64,000 bases of DNA from Cenococcum geophilum 1.58 (taxonomy: Eukaryota; Ascomycota; Dothideomycetes; Gloniales; Gloniaceae), in contig KV748187.1 of the NCBI GenBank assembly GCA_001692895.1, forward strand, positions 3,093,225 to 3,157,224, read 5' to 3'. The position numbers and the translations under genes were made by a program. The notes beneath the pieces are model-generated. The model saw only the letters and a list, made by a program, of their open reading frames with translations. It was not told where the DNA came from and searched no databases. Shown here in pieces: positions 49,220 to 61,634 of this stretch. The first letter of the stretch is position 1; every line of letters starts with the position of its first letter.

Positions 49220-49739
49220 TTTAAATCCTTCCTACTCTTTTTTAGAAGGGTAGTTGGCTTTAAGGACCAGATTGTTTATTTATATCTTTTATTTATAACC
49301 ACTATTTTTCCTTAAAATCTCGTAATAACTTAAATGGAAACTCTATGGATATCTTATAGAAAGCCGTCGTGTAAAGGCAGGAAGGTCCCTCTAATAGCGA
49401 GAGATTGCGATAATATAACCCTCTAGGTAAAACGGCCGAATGAGCCCTAATACCTAGATGCTCTAGGAGCTTAAAAACTCTTGTATACCTATAGTCACCG
49501 CTAAGGAAAATATAGACACCCTCTATAACGGTTATAATGCTGCCAGAAAGCAACTAGAACCCCTCTAGCCCCACCTAGGCTAATTAGAAGATTAAGCGCT
49601 AAAGGTAACCCTAAGATCTTCCCCTAAGCTAGAAATGCTAGAGGAATACACTAACGCGTTTAACTAGGGACCCAACCAGAACCCTCCCGGAAGACCACCG
49701 GCCTATAATTGGTATAGTGGTGGTATATAGACTGCTTAC

Positions 49740-51000
49740 AAGCTAAGCGGGCCTACCTTTTTAGAAAACTAAACCTAAACACTAACTTAAGACCCGAGGC
49801 TTATTAGGAAACCCGTACTAGCTATTAGTGCTAATACTACCTCTATAGCAGGAGCTTCTTTAGGCCCAAGTTTGGAAGGTTAAGAGCCCTATACCAATCT
49901 CCTTTAAGATAGATATTAAGAAGCTGTTATAAGGCTCTCAGAAGCCATACGGGAGGAAGCCACTAATAAATATATTAGAACCCTTTAAGGGTAAACCTAT
50001 ATCTAGTAGGGTTTAATCTAAGCTAGGCAAATTCTTTTATAACTTAGTTAAGGCTAAGGACTTTCTAGGGGCTACCTAGTACCTACCTAAGGAGGTGTAG
50101 AAGACTTAGAGAAGCACCTACGCAATAAACGGAAAAAGGATATAGACTAACTGGCTAAGGCCTTTAGTAGTTTAGAACTTTGTTATAGACCTAACGCCTA
50201 ATAGCTGGATAATTGGGTTTGCGAGGTAGATAACTTCTTTAGAATGCTAATAATACGAGATAATACTAAAGAGCGTATACGCTAGATTATTAGTAAGATT
50301 AAAGACCAATTACTAAACTAGATTGCGCTTAATTAACTTAATAAAGAGTAAATTATAATATGGCTATAGCTATAGATCTTTCTAAAGGGTTAGACCTAAG
50401 ATCTGTATATTATATAATATAATAATATAGAATAATTTTAGAATGGTACGCAGCTGGACTGTTAAGACTTCCGCTAGTTTATAAACTTTATAAAAACTCG
50501 TGCTTAATAGATAGATTTAGAGCCCTTTAAAAATAAGGACGGCAGCGTTTATAAGAAGGAGAAGATCGAATTTATCTAGGCTAGAATTAAGCTAGCAATT
50601 TATAATAAAATAAAGCGCGTAAGAGCCCTACTATGGATTACCGCATATATGGATTTTAAATGAGCGGTTCTAAATGCTAAGGATGCGGTAAGGAACTAGA
50701 CCTCTTTTAGTAGGAAGCTGGGGGGTTACTAGAAGCGCGGGTACTCTAGTAGTAATATAGGGCAGACCTAACCTTTAAAGAAACCGTTCTTAAAGAGAAC
50801 TTTAGAAGGGTTAAAGTTAGGAACCTTAAATAACGGGAAAGACTCTTAGGGTTAACCTAATACCCGTCTGGCACCTTTATAGGAACACTCTAAGAAGTTA
50901 AGAGAAAACTTCGGAGGTAGATTTTATTAGAAGAATAAGTAGGGCGATAACCGCACTAATGATCTAAAAAAAGAAAAGCCCTAGTCGCGGACCTCTTTTA
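49740..51000 (+). pseudogene. Element G gag region
   Basis: Plus-strand reading with many TAA/TAG between the leader and the protease/RT. No zinc knuckle was recognised. It is assigned by position only. The minus-strand open frame at 49302-49553 lies in the leader and is not supported as a gene. Confidence 0.45.
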
Positions 51001-54000
51001 GCTGTAACTAGGGCAAGATATAGAAGAAAAGACTCTCCGTATTGCTGTTAAGCTAGAAATAACACTTCCTATAGGTAAGATATAATAGTTCTAAGCACTA
51101 TACAATAGCGGCGCCGAAATTAATCTTATATGATACGATTTGGTAAAAGAGTATAAACTTATCCTATTGTAAAGGTAGCAGAAACCTATTGCAGGCTTCC
51201 TAAATAAGTATTAGATTAAGCTATACAGTGCCTATAAGCTTATAGTGTTAGTGGCTAATATATATAACCGCACTAAGGTAGTTAGCCCGTAACCCTTTTA
51301 GGCGGCTAACTTCGTAGGTTATAACCTTATCCTTAAATACCCTTAGCTTACGGAAGTAGATTTTAAGATACGCTTTAAGACTAGAGCCTTTAAATAGTAG
51401 AATAATAAAGATTTGGAAGGGCGTATATTACTAATAAGCCTAAAGGACATCCTAGAGAATGTAGCCTTAGGCGAAATAGTATACGCTCTATACCTAAAGG
51501 AATATTAGATCTAACCCCTATTTAATAATAAGATGGGTATAGAGCCTAGTATAGGTAATAACCCCTCTATAATAGAAACCCTATAGGGAACTACTAGATA
51601 AGTCGCGGAGACATTATAGGGAGGCGGCGATCTTAAGGATCTTATAAGATACTTTAACCGCTATAGGTTACTCTAGCTTAAGTAATATACGGAGAGTATA
51701 CTACGGCACCTTAAACGCTGCGTTAAGGAGTTCCCTATTCTTTACTGGCTACTATATAAAACGGTTTAATATACGGTGGCAACTATATATAAGTAATTAC
51801 TATAGCGTATAACGCTGCCTATAAGCATCTTAAGGAAGCTCTGGGATCTACCTAATAATAACGCGAAGGACGAACGCGACCTTAATTTATTAAATATTTC
51901 AGTAGGCCTAAGGGACTTATTAAGGGTATTTTTGGGTAGGAGAGCTAAAGTCTTATTGCAGAACTTGGAGTATGATTATGTAATTAATTTAGAAGAAGGT
52001 AAATAACCGCCGAACCTTCCTATTTATAACCTCTTGTGTAAAGAGCTTAAGATCCTATAGGAGTACCTTAATGGCTTACTGGAAAAGGGATAGATCTGGC
52101 CCAATAAGTTGCTATTAGGCGCGTTAATCCTCTTTATTCTAAAACCAGATAGAACTATAAGGTTATATATAGACTATTATAGTCTTAATAAGATTATAAT
52201 TAAGAACCGTTACCTATTACTACTAGTTAGTAAAATACTGGATCGACTATCTAGGGCAAAGATCTTTACAAAGTTAGATTTATAAGACGCCTATTATAGG
52301 CTCTGTATTAAAGAAGGGGATAAGNGGAAGACCGCTTTTAAAACCTAATACGGCTACTTTAAGTATCTAGTAATGCCTTTTGGGCTAGCTAATGTGCCTA
52401 TAATATTCTAATTGTATATTTACAAAGCCTTAGGGGGACTAGTTAACCATATATACATCGTCTATTTAAATAATATCTTAATCTACTTAGAAGACGAGGA
52501 TTAATATAAGCAACACGTCCGCGAAGTGCTAGAACGTTTAGATGATTAGGGCCTCTATGCTAAGGCGTTAAAGTATATCTTTAATACTAAGCAGGTTAAG
52601 TTCCTAGGGTATATTATAACGCCTATAGGTATAGTTATAGACCTAGTAAGGGTGTAGATAATCTAGGAGTAGCCGGAGCTAGAGAGCTATTAGGATATTT
52701 AAGTGTTCCTAGGCTTTGCCAATTTCTATAGGCGCTTTATCTATAACTACTTAGACGTTACTTAATACCTATCTAACTATATTACGGAAGCTTCCTAAGA
52801 CCTAACCTAAGGAGCAAAAAGCTTAAAGGCGGTAAGGAAGAAAACTAAAAAGGGACTAACTAAATAGTATAAGCCATAGTTATAGCCCGGAAAGGTTTAG
52901 GAGGCCTTTTAGGAACTTTATATAAAGTTTACAAAAGCTTTATTACTACGGCATTTTAACCTAGATTAGCTATTGATGATAATTACTAATGTATTAAATT
53001 TTGCCCTTGCCGGTATCCTACTATAACCTAATAGGCATCCGGACGCTACCTAGCTCCATTAAAGACTAGTAGTATTTTATAGTAGAAAATTCTAGAGACC
53101 TAAAGTTAGGTATTATACCCACGATAAGGAACTGCTAGCTATAGTCAACTGCTTTAAATAGTGGCAATACTACCTTAAGCACGCGAGCCATACCACTCGT
53201 GTACTCTTAGATTACCATAATTTACGCTACTTTATAACTATAAAGGAGCTTATACCTTAACAAGCCAGATAGGCAAAGGAGCTTGCGCGATTTAATTTTA
53301 AGATTAAATATAAGCTAGGGGAAAATAACCCTGCTAATAGACCGTTACGACGGCCAGACTATACTAAAGGCTTTAAAACGGGAGAAGGAAAACAAATAAT
53401 AGATATCTTACTCCCTATATTGCAGAACAAGCTTTAGGTATAGAATGCTTAAATACCTACAGCTCTATATACCGAGTCTTAGGCGGTATAAGCCCTATTG
53501 GTTTCCACTAATGTTCCGGCTAGTACCCGGTCTATTACCAATAAGGGTCTAAATATACCTAAATAGGACGTCCCTAATATATTCTTGGAACCTAGTAATA
53601 TACCATCTCTAATTACTAAGCTATCCCCTTAAATAAATAGCGAAGCTATAGAGCAATCGGAACTTAGAGCCCTATAATAATTAAAGGACTTTAACCTTAT
53701 AGCTGCCTTCCTAACGCACGCGTATTAAAGAGTTGCAAGATTTATAGTACTATCTAGTTTTATACTTAGAGTAGTATAAAACAAAATAGCTTTTACCTAG
53801 GAACTATCCGAAAGTTTAATAGATCTTATCCGTAAGGTGTAACAGAGGGACGCTTTCTATACTATCCTTAATGCAAAAGTAGACCGGAAACGTAACGGAA
53901 AGGAAGCTACTAGGCGCCACTATTAGGAACTAGACCTGATGGGCCTACTATATAGAGGTAGTAAGGTTTAGGTGCCATAAGAAGCAAATCTACGATAGAA

Positions 54001-55340
54001 GATTCTTATAAAGAATTACGATGATCCCTTAGGCGGCCATTATGGTTAAGCAAAGATAGTGGAATTACTTTAGCATAAATACTATTAGCTAAGGCTTAAT
54101 TAGGAAGTAAAGGAGTATATCAGCTATTGCAAGAAGTGTTAAGTATATAAGATCCGCAGGCACAAGCCATAGGGTCTACTTAAATTAGTTCCCCCCGCTA
54201 GTAAGCTATAGTAATATTACGCCATAGACTTTATTACGGATCTCCTGCTATCTAAAGATGGCTAAGAATAAATATACGATTTGGTCCTTATATTTATTAA
54301 TAGGTTTTTAAAGTACGTCTAATACCTTCCCGTTAATAAGACGATTAATATATAAGAGCTCGCCAACCTAATTAAGGAGAAATGCTTTCTTAAAGTAGAT
54401 TAGCTATACTCTATTATTACTAATAGGGGCAGCATCTTTATAAGCCAATACTGGTCGGACCTATGCTTCTATTTAAAGATAGACTACTAGTATAATATGG
54501 CTTTCCACTTATAGACAGATGGGTAAACGGAATGCTAGAACTAGGAACTGGAGTCTTACCTATAGATATATTTAAACTACTAGCAAGATAACTAGTGTAA
54601 GCTACTTCCGTATACGGAGTACACTTATAATTTAAAGTAATATATATTATATAAGTATGCACTAATCCAGATTGCCTATAGCGTTTAACTATTTAGGTTT
54701 AACGGTATACCTAATAATTACTAGCTAAGGCCGTATAATTAGTTATGGGATTCTACCGGGAAGTTAAAGGACATCTACTAGAGAGTATAAGGATACCTCT
54801 AGGAATAGGAGGAGTAATAAAAGTATGCGAAGCAGAGCCTATAAGATGCCCAAGAGCAGTAAAGACTTTAGTATAACCGTAAGCACTAAAATAAGCATTT
54901 CGGAGTAGGCGATAAGGTTTTATTACGTTTAACAAATATTAAAACCCATTAACTATTAAAGAAGCTTAATATAAGATACCTAGGTCCCTTCTAAGTTAAG
55001 GAACGAATTAGTAAGCTAGCCTATTATCTCTAGCTACCCCCATCTATAGCCCATATATATTTAGTGTTTTACATAAACCTACTAGAGCTATAGCATAGAC
55101 TACTACCGGAAAAGAACTTCCATCTAGGCCCAATTAAACACCCTAAGGTGTTGGGCGAGCGGTATAAGGTTAAAGCTATACTATACTATAAGTCTATTAA
55201 GAATAAGCTTTAATTTAAAGTTAAATAGCTAGGCTGGCCCGCTAAGGACTCTATATAGGAACCAGAGGATTACCTTAATTATTATAAAGATATTCTAAAA
55301 GAATATTAGGACTAAAGTCTATAATCTACAAGTCGTAGAA
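51001..55340 (+). pseudogene. Element G pol (protease, RT, RNase H, integrase, chromodomain)
   Basis: RT runs about 52040-52780, with AKIFTKLDLQDAYYRLCIKE near 52260, LVMPFGLANVP near 52370 and a catalytic region reading VYLNNILIYL near 52460 (both Asp changed to Asn). RNase H is about 52910-53350 and integrase about 53900-55060. A clear chromodomain tail (55140-55320) reads KLQFKVQQLGWPAKDS, then QEPEDYL with Trp replaced by a stop. One N lies at 52325. Stops throughout are TAA/TAG. Confidence 0.8.
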
Positions 55341-55697
55341 AGCGCTCTAATACTACGGTGTCATCGCGACCTATAAAGAAAGCTTATAAAAAGAGTAAAT
55401 AGGTTAAATTAGATATGGAACGGACAGGCTCCAGAAACCATAGGGATAGGGCTACGGCCTAAGGCAGGACAGGTCCTTAGCCTTTTCACGTATATAGCAT
55501 AGAGTTAATAGGGCATTTTGCTAGAATTGCATTCCCATTTATTAATCTATACTAAAAACATTATTTTTAGGGCTTTTAAGCCCTTTCTAAAAGCCTTATA
55601 AGGCCTTCCCGAGCACCTAATTAAGGTCCTTAATTACTACTATATATAAGAACGAATCCTAAAAGTCCAAACCACAAATGCCTAATCTAAAAAGCCA

Positions 55698-56657
55698 CTA
55701 CGTCTTATTATTATTAGGAGTAGGATTAGTGTCTATCGGGCCACTAAGTGATGGCTGACGAGAATGGGATCTAGATGCCTTAGTAGGCGTACGAGTAGGC
55801 ATAAAAACAGGGGCAGGATAATAAGGTGTAGCTAAAGCAGAGACTCTTAAACGCTTAATACTAATATTAGGTCCAAACTAATACTAATAAAGCTCTTGGG
55901 GAGTAAGCTTATAGTTAATAAAGACACGCTTAAGCCTAGAATAAATAGAGACGTTGGCTAGCTAGTATAGTCTAGAACCACTAAGACCTTACTATAGCAA
56001 CTATTAGTTACCTATCCGCTAGGTACCTAAAGGGTAACCTACCTAATACCGTATTATATTATGCTCTTTTAAAACTTAACGCGTATACGCAAACTCCTTC
56101 CTATAGTAGACAGCGACCTTCTTCTTATTACCCCTATCCTATACCCTATCCTTAGTATACTAACCTTACTCTCGCATTAGGCGTTACTAGCTGGCTTACT
56201 AAGAATTATAGGCGGTGTAGATGGCTATGGTATAGTCTTAAATACAACTAAGACGTTTAGTATTAGCGCTGGAATAAGACAAAGCCCGGGCAATATAGTA
56301 GTTAAGAACATTAAAGGATTGTCGCCACTTAGGCCCAGGCTATTAAAGCTTAAAGTTAGTAATAGAAATCTATTAAGAATAGAAAAAACTCACCTTAACG
56401 CAACTGCCGCTCTTAGTACGCATGCATCAATTATAAGGACTAAAGGTATTAGATCTAACGCAGTGCGTTTTATTACAAGCCTCCAGAATCCTATTATTAG
56501 ATTTCTGGTCTTTTAAAGACGTATAGGTAAAATTATTTAGGTAGGACTAGTACTAGTTGCGAGTTAGTGGAGGTTGGGGTTCTATATACAAAGGTAGGGC
56601 TAGGATACGCTATAGAATTTACTTAGAAGAGCAGTTAGTAGGAGAACGAAGAGGCAT
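55698..56657 (-). pseudogene. Candidate antisense gene in the 3' region of G, with a 54-bp intron
   Basis: On the minus strand an ATG at 56657 opens an 88-codon exon (56657-56394). It is followed by a GTGAGT donor, a TACTAAC branch-like box and a TAATAG acceptor (intron 56393-56340), and a 214-codon second exon ending at TAG (55700-55698). The junction is phase 0. About two dozen in-frame TAA/TAG and one TGA would be Gln or Trp before RIP. The C-terminus is rich in Pro, Ser, Thr and Asn (for example MPTRTPTKASRSHSRQPSLS). No known domain is recognised. Stop density alone does not separate this frame from others in this AT-rich DNA; the intron signals and amino-acid balance are the main support. 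Confidence 0.35.
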
Positions 56658-57702
56658 ATTAAATTAATAATGGAAAAGAAGAAAATCTTAATAATATATC
56701 AAAGATACGTCCAAAATTAGACGACGGTTAATGGCGAGAAGTAAGGTGTTTAAGAAAAGAAGCAGCTTAATAAGCAAGGTGTCTTTATACTTTACCTTCT
56801 AATACCCTTCCGGTAAATAGCCGCAACTTTACCAATATAACTCCGTTATAATAGCGCTATTTAGAAGGAAGGAAACACGCGTATAAGTTATTTAACCATT
56901 ACTTCCTTATAAAAACTAACTACGCGGCCAGGGGAAGGCAATTAAGACGTTAAATTAAAGACGTATATGGGTTAAATTAGACCTAAAACGATACTATAGT
57001 ATTAAAGAATAACGTTATAGACGTTCTTAATAATCGTATAATAGCTATAATTGCTATCGCGAAATGTCCCTATTTGCTAGGTAGTAGAGCTACGCCAAAT
57101 ATATAGCATAGGACTACTAGATTTGAAAGTATATGCACTAAATCTTAAGAGATAAGTCTCTTTAACTAACTAATTAATACCTTAACCGCATCTAATAGCC
57201 TAAGGGCAAATGTAGAAGTAATGCGTTAGTGACGCAGAGGATTATAAAAAAAGGATTATAAGAAAGAATTATAAACTATATCTTAGCAGTTAAAGACAAT
57301 AGCAAGCTAAGGCTTTATATGTTAAATCCTATACTAAAAGGTTCTACGGAACTATACTAGAACACTAAATTGCTTATAATACTTGTAATTAATTACAGAC
57401 CGGCATAAAGGCTTAAAAGCAGAGTTGTATAAAAATCCCTATATTAGCCTAGGTAATCACCAGTATACTTCCAGGCTTCTAATAGGTCTCCTAGTAATCC
57501 TTACGTCTTTTCTCTAGTTATGTTTTTTCCTTATTAAGGTTTTTTAGGAGTTTAAAGTAGGGGTTAGATAGATAGATAATATACAGTGGCATACCAATAC
57601 CTCTTTAACATCCCTCTGAACCTCTTCCGGGATAAGCCCTTATAATCTCCCTACCGCAAGGTAATAGCGATCGGGGGCCGACCGTAAGAAAGGGGGGGGT
57701 AA
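56658..57702. other. Unassigned part of the G 3' region
   Basis: About 1 kb between the antisense candidate and the 3' LTR. More than one plus frame reads plausibly if TAA/TAG are taken as former Gln/Trp, so no frame can be preferred. No domain is recognised. Confidence 0.4.
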
Positions 57703-57917
57703 TATAAGGGATATTATTGCGGACACCTTGGGTTGCCCTCAGGACAACCCCTAGACGCCCCTTGGATGGTCGCCAGTCACGTGCTAGAGGCATATACCCG
57801 TAGTATATAGTCTCCACGATCCTAAAGGCCTTACCTCCTTAAGACTTCGTCTCTCTTACCAATCTATCCTATTCCAATTGTGTCCTTATAGCCCCCTGTC
57901 TACAAGATCCCCTCACA
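57703..57917 (+). repeat. 3' LTR of element G
   Basis: 215 bp, preceded by the polypurine tract and followed by the TTATA duplication. The open frame 57605-57817 on the minus strand is a chance reading through it. Confidence 0.9.
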
Positions 57918-57922
57918 TTATA

Positions 57923-59640
57923 CCACCCTAAAAAACTAACCCTATAATCTTAGAAGAATTGCTATATAAGTTCCGTAACTCTAATAATGTAGAGTTTATA
58001 GCCGCTCTAGACCCTAAAATAGCCGAAAAGTTACTAAATAAGTTAATTTAGTTAGGATACTAGGAGAACAAACTTATAAGAGATATAGTAGCAGCCCTAC
58101 GTAATCGGAAAGCTCGCTATTAACTAAAGAAGATTAGGAAATTACTTTATTACAATAAGTTAGAATATAGTATTATTAATAAACAAATTTACTTCCGCTA
58201 ATATCTCTTTATCCCTAACGCCCTAGACCTCCGCTTAAAAGTTATCTATTACTCTTATAGCAGCGGCCCCACTAGTTACCCTAGCTAAGTTAAAACCCTT
58301 AACCTCTTAAACTAAACATACTAGTAGCTAGAAATCTCCCAATTTACGGCTACCTTTGTTAAAGACTATGCCCTATACTTTTGTACTAAAACCCCTTATT
58401 TTACCCCGCCTGGTTTCCTAAAGCTACTAGAACTACCTACTTACCTATAGACCAATATTTTAATTAACTATATTACAACGCTGCTGGTATACTAACGCTA
58501 TGGTAAGGTATATAAATATATCCTTATTATTATAGACCGCCTAACTAAAATATAATACCTTATTCTAATAACAGGACTCTTAACAGAGGAGCTAGTTAAC
58601 GGCTTTGTTAATAATATATATAAGCTCCACGGTATACTAAGCATAATTATCTCTAATTATAGTATATAATTTATTAGCGACTTCTAGCGATAACTAAGCA
58701 AACGCCTTAAAATAACCTTAAAACTAAGCTTAGCCTAGCACCTAGAAACAGACGGCTAAACTAAAATTATTAACGCTACCGTAAATAAGTATCTTTATGC
58801 TTTTATTAGCTTTATATAGGATAACTGGGTTAACTACCTGCCGCTTACTAAGTTTACTATAAATAACTAAGTTAACGAGAGTATAGGCATCTCCCTGTTT
58901 TTTATAAACTATAGCTTTAACCCTTGCCTTAGAATTAAGCCTACTAGCCCTTACCTACTAACATTATTAGTATAAGCAAAAAAGGAGTTCTTCTATATAG
59001 ACTCTGTGGCCAACCGCTTTAAGCGGATATTAATATAGCTTAAGGCCCTAGCCTGGATTTTACAGCAACGCTATAAAGATAATGCTAATACCTATAGAAA
59101 TAAGAGCGCGTTATTCTATAAAGGCGATATAGTTATAGTTAGCTTAGAAAATATAAAGATAAATAGACCTAAAAAAAATGGGATAATAAATAGGACGGCC
59201 TGTACCCCGTACTTGCAGTATATTAAGGGGTAGTTATAGTAGACCTCCCGGACTATATCTAAGTAAATAAATCCTTCTATATATTTAAGGTCCGCCTCTA
59301 GGCTACTAAAGAGATCTCTAGCTAAGCAAATATTAATACTATAGAGCGCCGCAATATATAAGGACGAGTAGTAGAGAGAGATAATAACGGTAATATAGAA
59401 GATAAATAGGAGTTTAAGAAAATCCTTAATATATATAACGAAGACCCCTAAGGCCTAACTTATAAGATTAAATGGAAATATTATAAGGATATAACCTAGT
59501 AGCTAAAAGAAGACCTAAAGGGTTATAAATAGGCTATACAGCGCTTCTATAAGCAATACCCTAAAAAGCTAAAACCCCTAGACTAGGCATAAGATAAGGA
59601 AAAGTTACGCTAAGATTATAGCCGACCACTATGTTAAAAT
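57923..59640 (+). pseudogene. Element F integrase and chromodomain
   Basis: Resumes the F pol frame after G. The integrase zinc and catalytic region covers about 58000-59100. A tail at about 59430-59550 reads LTYKIKQKYYKDI, then QLKEDLKGY, which fits a retroelement chromodomain with Trp lost. It ends before the palindromic 3' module. TAA/TAG throughout. Confidence 0.7.
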
Positions 59641-59663
59641 TTATAGTGGTTAAGATATTATAG

Positions 59664-59686
59664 AACTTTAACCGGCGGTTAAAGTT
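59664..59686. repeat. 3'-region palindrome in element F
   Basis: AACTTTAACCG, one base, CGGTTAAAGTT, followed by GTCTAATTAGCCAGAT. It is the same module as in A, B and D. Confidence 0.85.
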
Positions 59687-59942
59687 GTCTAATTAGCCAG
59701 ATTCTTACTAAGAAATGCCATATAAATTAATTTGGGTGGCGGTGTGGAGTTCTACTAACCTTACTCACTAAACTAACTAATTAGGATTTTCTATGCTCGG
59801 TATAGAAAATCGCTATTAGCTTAGTTAAGGGCGGTAAGTAAAACTAATATTTTTATAGTAAAAAACAGGCAACCCTAAACACTACCTATTTTAAAGTTAT
59901 CTATTTAGTTTAGGGACTAAACTATCTAGGGAAGAGAAGTAC

Positions 59943-60129
59943 TGTTACGGCACTAACCTAACGCATACTGTTTTATACTGTCTTGTACTATTTCCTACTA
60001 TTAGCTAACCCACCACTAGTACCTTAGCGGCCGGCCCTACTATTTATATACAATACCCCCTTTCCACCTTCTTCTCCTCTTTATACTATAACGTAGTTAT
60101 TTAGTCTACTTTATTACAGCACTGTAATA
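59943..60129 (+). repeat. 3' LTR of element F
   Basis: 187 bp, TGTTACGGCACTAACC to CACTGTAATA (mutated GTAACA), then CTACT. Confidence 0.9.
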
Positions 60130-60134
60130 CTACT

Positions 60135-60900
60135 ATTAGGATAACTAGTTGAAACTACTGCCTATAATAAACTACGCGCAGCTTATACTCCCCTATAATA
60201 GTATTAGGATATTGCTATTTAAACTGCTTTATAGGTATATATCACAAACATCCTTTAATTAGGATAGGCCTACTAAACCCGCTATGGCCCGTAAATACCT
60301 TAGCTATAAAGAGGCCTGGGTATTTACTAAGAGGATATATAGAGACTAGGAGACTGCTTAAACGATTATAAAAATGGTGTAAAAGAAGAAGGAGTTTAAT
60401 ATAAACCAATATTATTATAAGGTAGACTTCTAAGTAGGAGATAAGGTATACGTGTTAATAAAGAACTAGAAAACCTAGAGGCTAAGCTATAAGCTAGACT
60501 ACTAAATAGCTAACCTATATAAGATTCTTTAAAGGGTAGAATACTCTTTTAAGGTTAAGCTACTAGAGTTAATAAGGATCTACCCTATTTTCTCCCTAGA
60601 CTAACTATAAAAGGCTGCGGATAATCCACTGCCTAGGCAGTATAATAACCCCCTACCGCTAATCTAAATTATAGAGGATAAGGAATAGAAAGTTAAAAAA
60701 ATCCTAGTAGTTAAAAAGGACTATAATGTCTTAAAATACTATATAAGCTAGGTAGGCTATAATAAAGACCTAAAATGGTACCCCGCATCTAATTTTAAGT
60801 ACTCTCCCTATAAGTTATAGGACTTTTATATAGCCTACCCTAACCTCCCTAGACTACTACGTAAATTAAACAACTAGATTAAATGCTAGGAAGAAGGGTT
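60135..60900 (+). pseudogene. Element E integrase C-terminus and chromodomain
   Basis: Continues the E frame after F (IDYYQDNQLKLLP across the junction, with former Gln/Trp as stops). The region VGDKVYVLIKN-like (near 60440) is the integrase C-terminal beta domain. YISQVGYNKDLKWYPASNFK (near 60745) is a chromodomain with its WYPASNF signature retained. Confidence 0.75.
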
Positions 60901-60975
60901 AAATAACTATAACAATTTAGATAATAATAGGGAGCTTAGATAATGCCTAAGGGCAGGCTTTTTTAGGAGGGGGGG

Positions 60976-61322
60976 TGATATAATAGTGCTAGAGCGCGTT
61001 ACCTGCCAAATTCTACCCAAGTTCTATTATATCCTGCCACCTATTATATTATCTTATATTATCGCTTACTGTCGCTTACTATTTAGTACTGTCTTTTACT
61101 GTTAGCTTACTTACTACTAGCGCCTTAGCGGCTCGCGCTATTAATTTGTTTATACTAGCCCTAGCGACCCCCTTTCCTTCTCCTTAGCTTAGTATCTTTA
61201 TAAGATAGCATTCTACAAGCTTCGGTTTAGAGGCATTTATGCGAGCTGTTATAGGGGGTAAGCCTTTTGCTAAACCCTTAACTAGGTCCCTAATCTAGGT
61301 ACTACGCCCTAGCGCCGTTACA
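60976..61322 (+). repeat. 3' LTR of element E
   Basis: Starts TGATATAATAGTGC directly after AGGAGGGGGGG and ends GCGCCGTTACA. No second copy is in the window, so the right border is inferred from the TG...CA ends and from the switch to other sequence at 61323. Confidence 0.65.
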
Positions 61323-61410
61323 TAAAGCTAGATTTATAAGATGTCTACTATAAGCTCTATATTAAAGAAGGGGATAAGTAAAAGATCGCTTTTAAGACCT
61401 AATATAGGGA
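61323..61410 (+). pseudogene. Fragment of a G-like reverse transcriptase
   Basis: Reads KLDLQDVYYKLYIKEGDK, then IAFKTQY; at DNA level it parallels 52265-52352 in element G. It is probably the older element into which E inserted. Only about 90 bp remain. Confidence 0.7.
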
Positions 61411-61455
61411 GATATTAAGCGAGGTACTAGATAAGGTAGTAGCGTTATCTTGTTC

Positions 61456-61529
61456 CCAGACCTTCTTGCCAAGGCTTACCTTGCCAAGCCGCTAGCCGCT
61501 TTTGGCAAGACCTTCGTTAGAAGGTCTGG
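61456..61529. repeat. Un-mutated hairpin with 11-bp arms
   Basis: CCAGACCTTCT (61456-61466) and AGAAGGTCTGG (61519-61529) are exact inverse copies. Inside, CCTTGCCAAG and TTGGCAAG add further self-complementarity. Confidence 0.75.
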
Positions 61530-61634
61530 TACACGGTTCGGATTTTTNTTAGTCCCGCGCGGGGTATTTAGGCCTATATACACCTACTTTGAGCCAAATT
61601 GTCTCAACTCTTATAGCNCCCTAANCTATTCNTA

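Larger units (their letters stand above)
49005..57917 (+). mobile_element. Ty3/gypsy chromovirus G with an unusually long 3' region
   Basis: Two 215-bp LTRs (49005-49219 and 57703-57917) start TATAAGGGATATTATTG and end TCCCCTTATA/TCCCCTCACA. Target duplication is TTATA (49000-49004 and 57918-57922). gag-pol ends near 55340, leaving about 2.4 kb before the 3' LTR. The polypurine tract is AAAGGGGGGGG at 57690-57699. Size is 8.9 kb, the largest here. Confidence 0.9.
44415..60129 (+). mobile_element. Ty3/gypsy chromovirus F, interrupted by G
   Basis: Two 187-bp LTRs (44415-44601 and 59943-60129) run TGTTACGGCACTAACC to GTACTGTAACA. Target duplication is CTACT (44410-44414 and 60130-60134). The interior is 44602-49004 plus 57923-59942. 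Without G the element is about 6.8 kb. Confidence 0.9.
39991..61322 (+). mobile_element. Ty3/gypsy chromovirus E, interrupted by F
   Basis: Segments 39991-44414 and 60130-61322 join in frame across F. The left end abuts the LTR of D and no E 5' LTR is seen. The right end is a polypurine tract (AGGAGGGGGGG) and a 347-bp LTR. Confidence 0.8.

Noticed and set aside
49302-49553. 83-codon minus-strand ORF in the leader of element G
   Set aside because: No recognisable domain; located in a retroelement leader; likely chance.
56642-57560. Sense-strand env-like gene with a hydrophobic C-terminal segment downstream of G pol
   Set aside because: Competing frames read equally well when stops are ignored, and hydrophobic runs are expected from AT-rich mutated DNA. 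Evidence is too weak.
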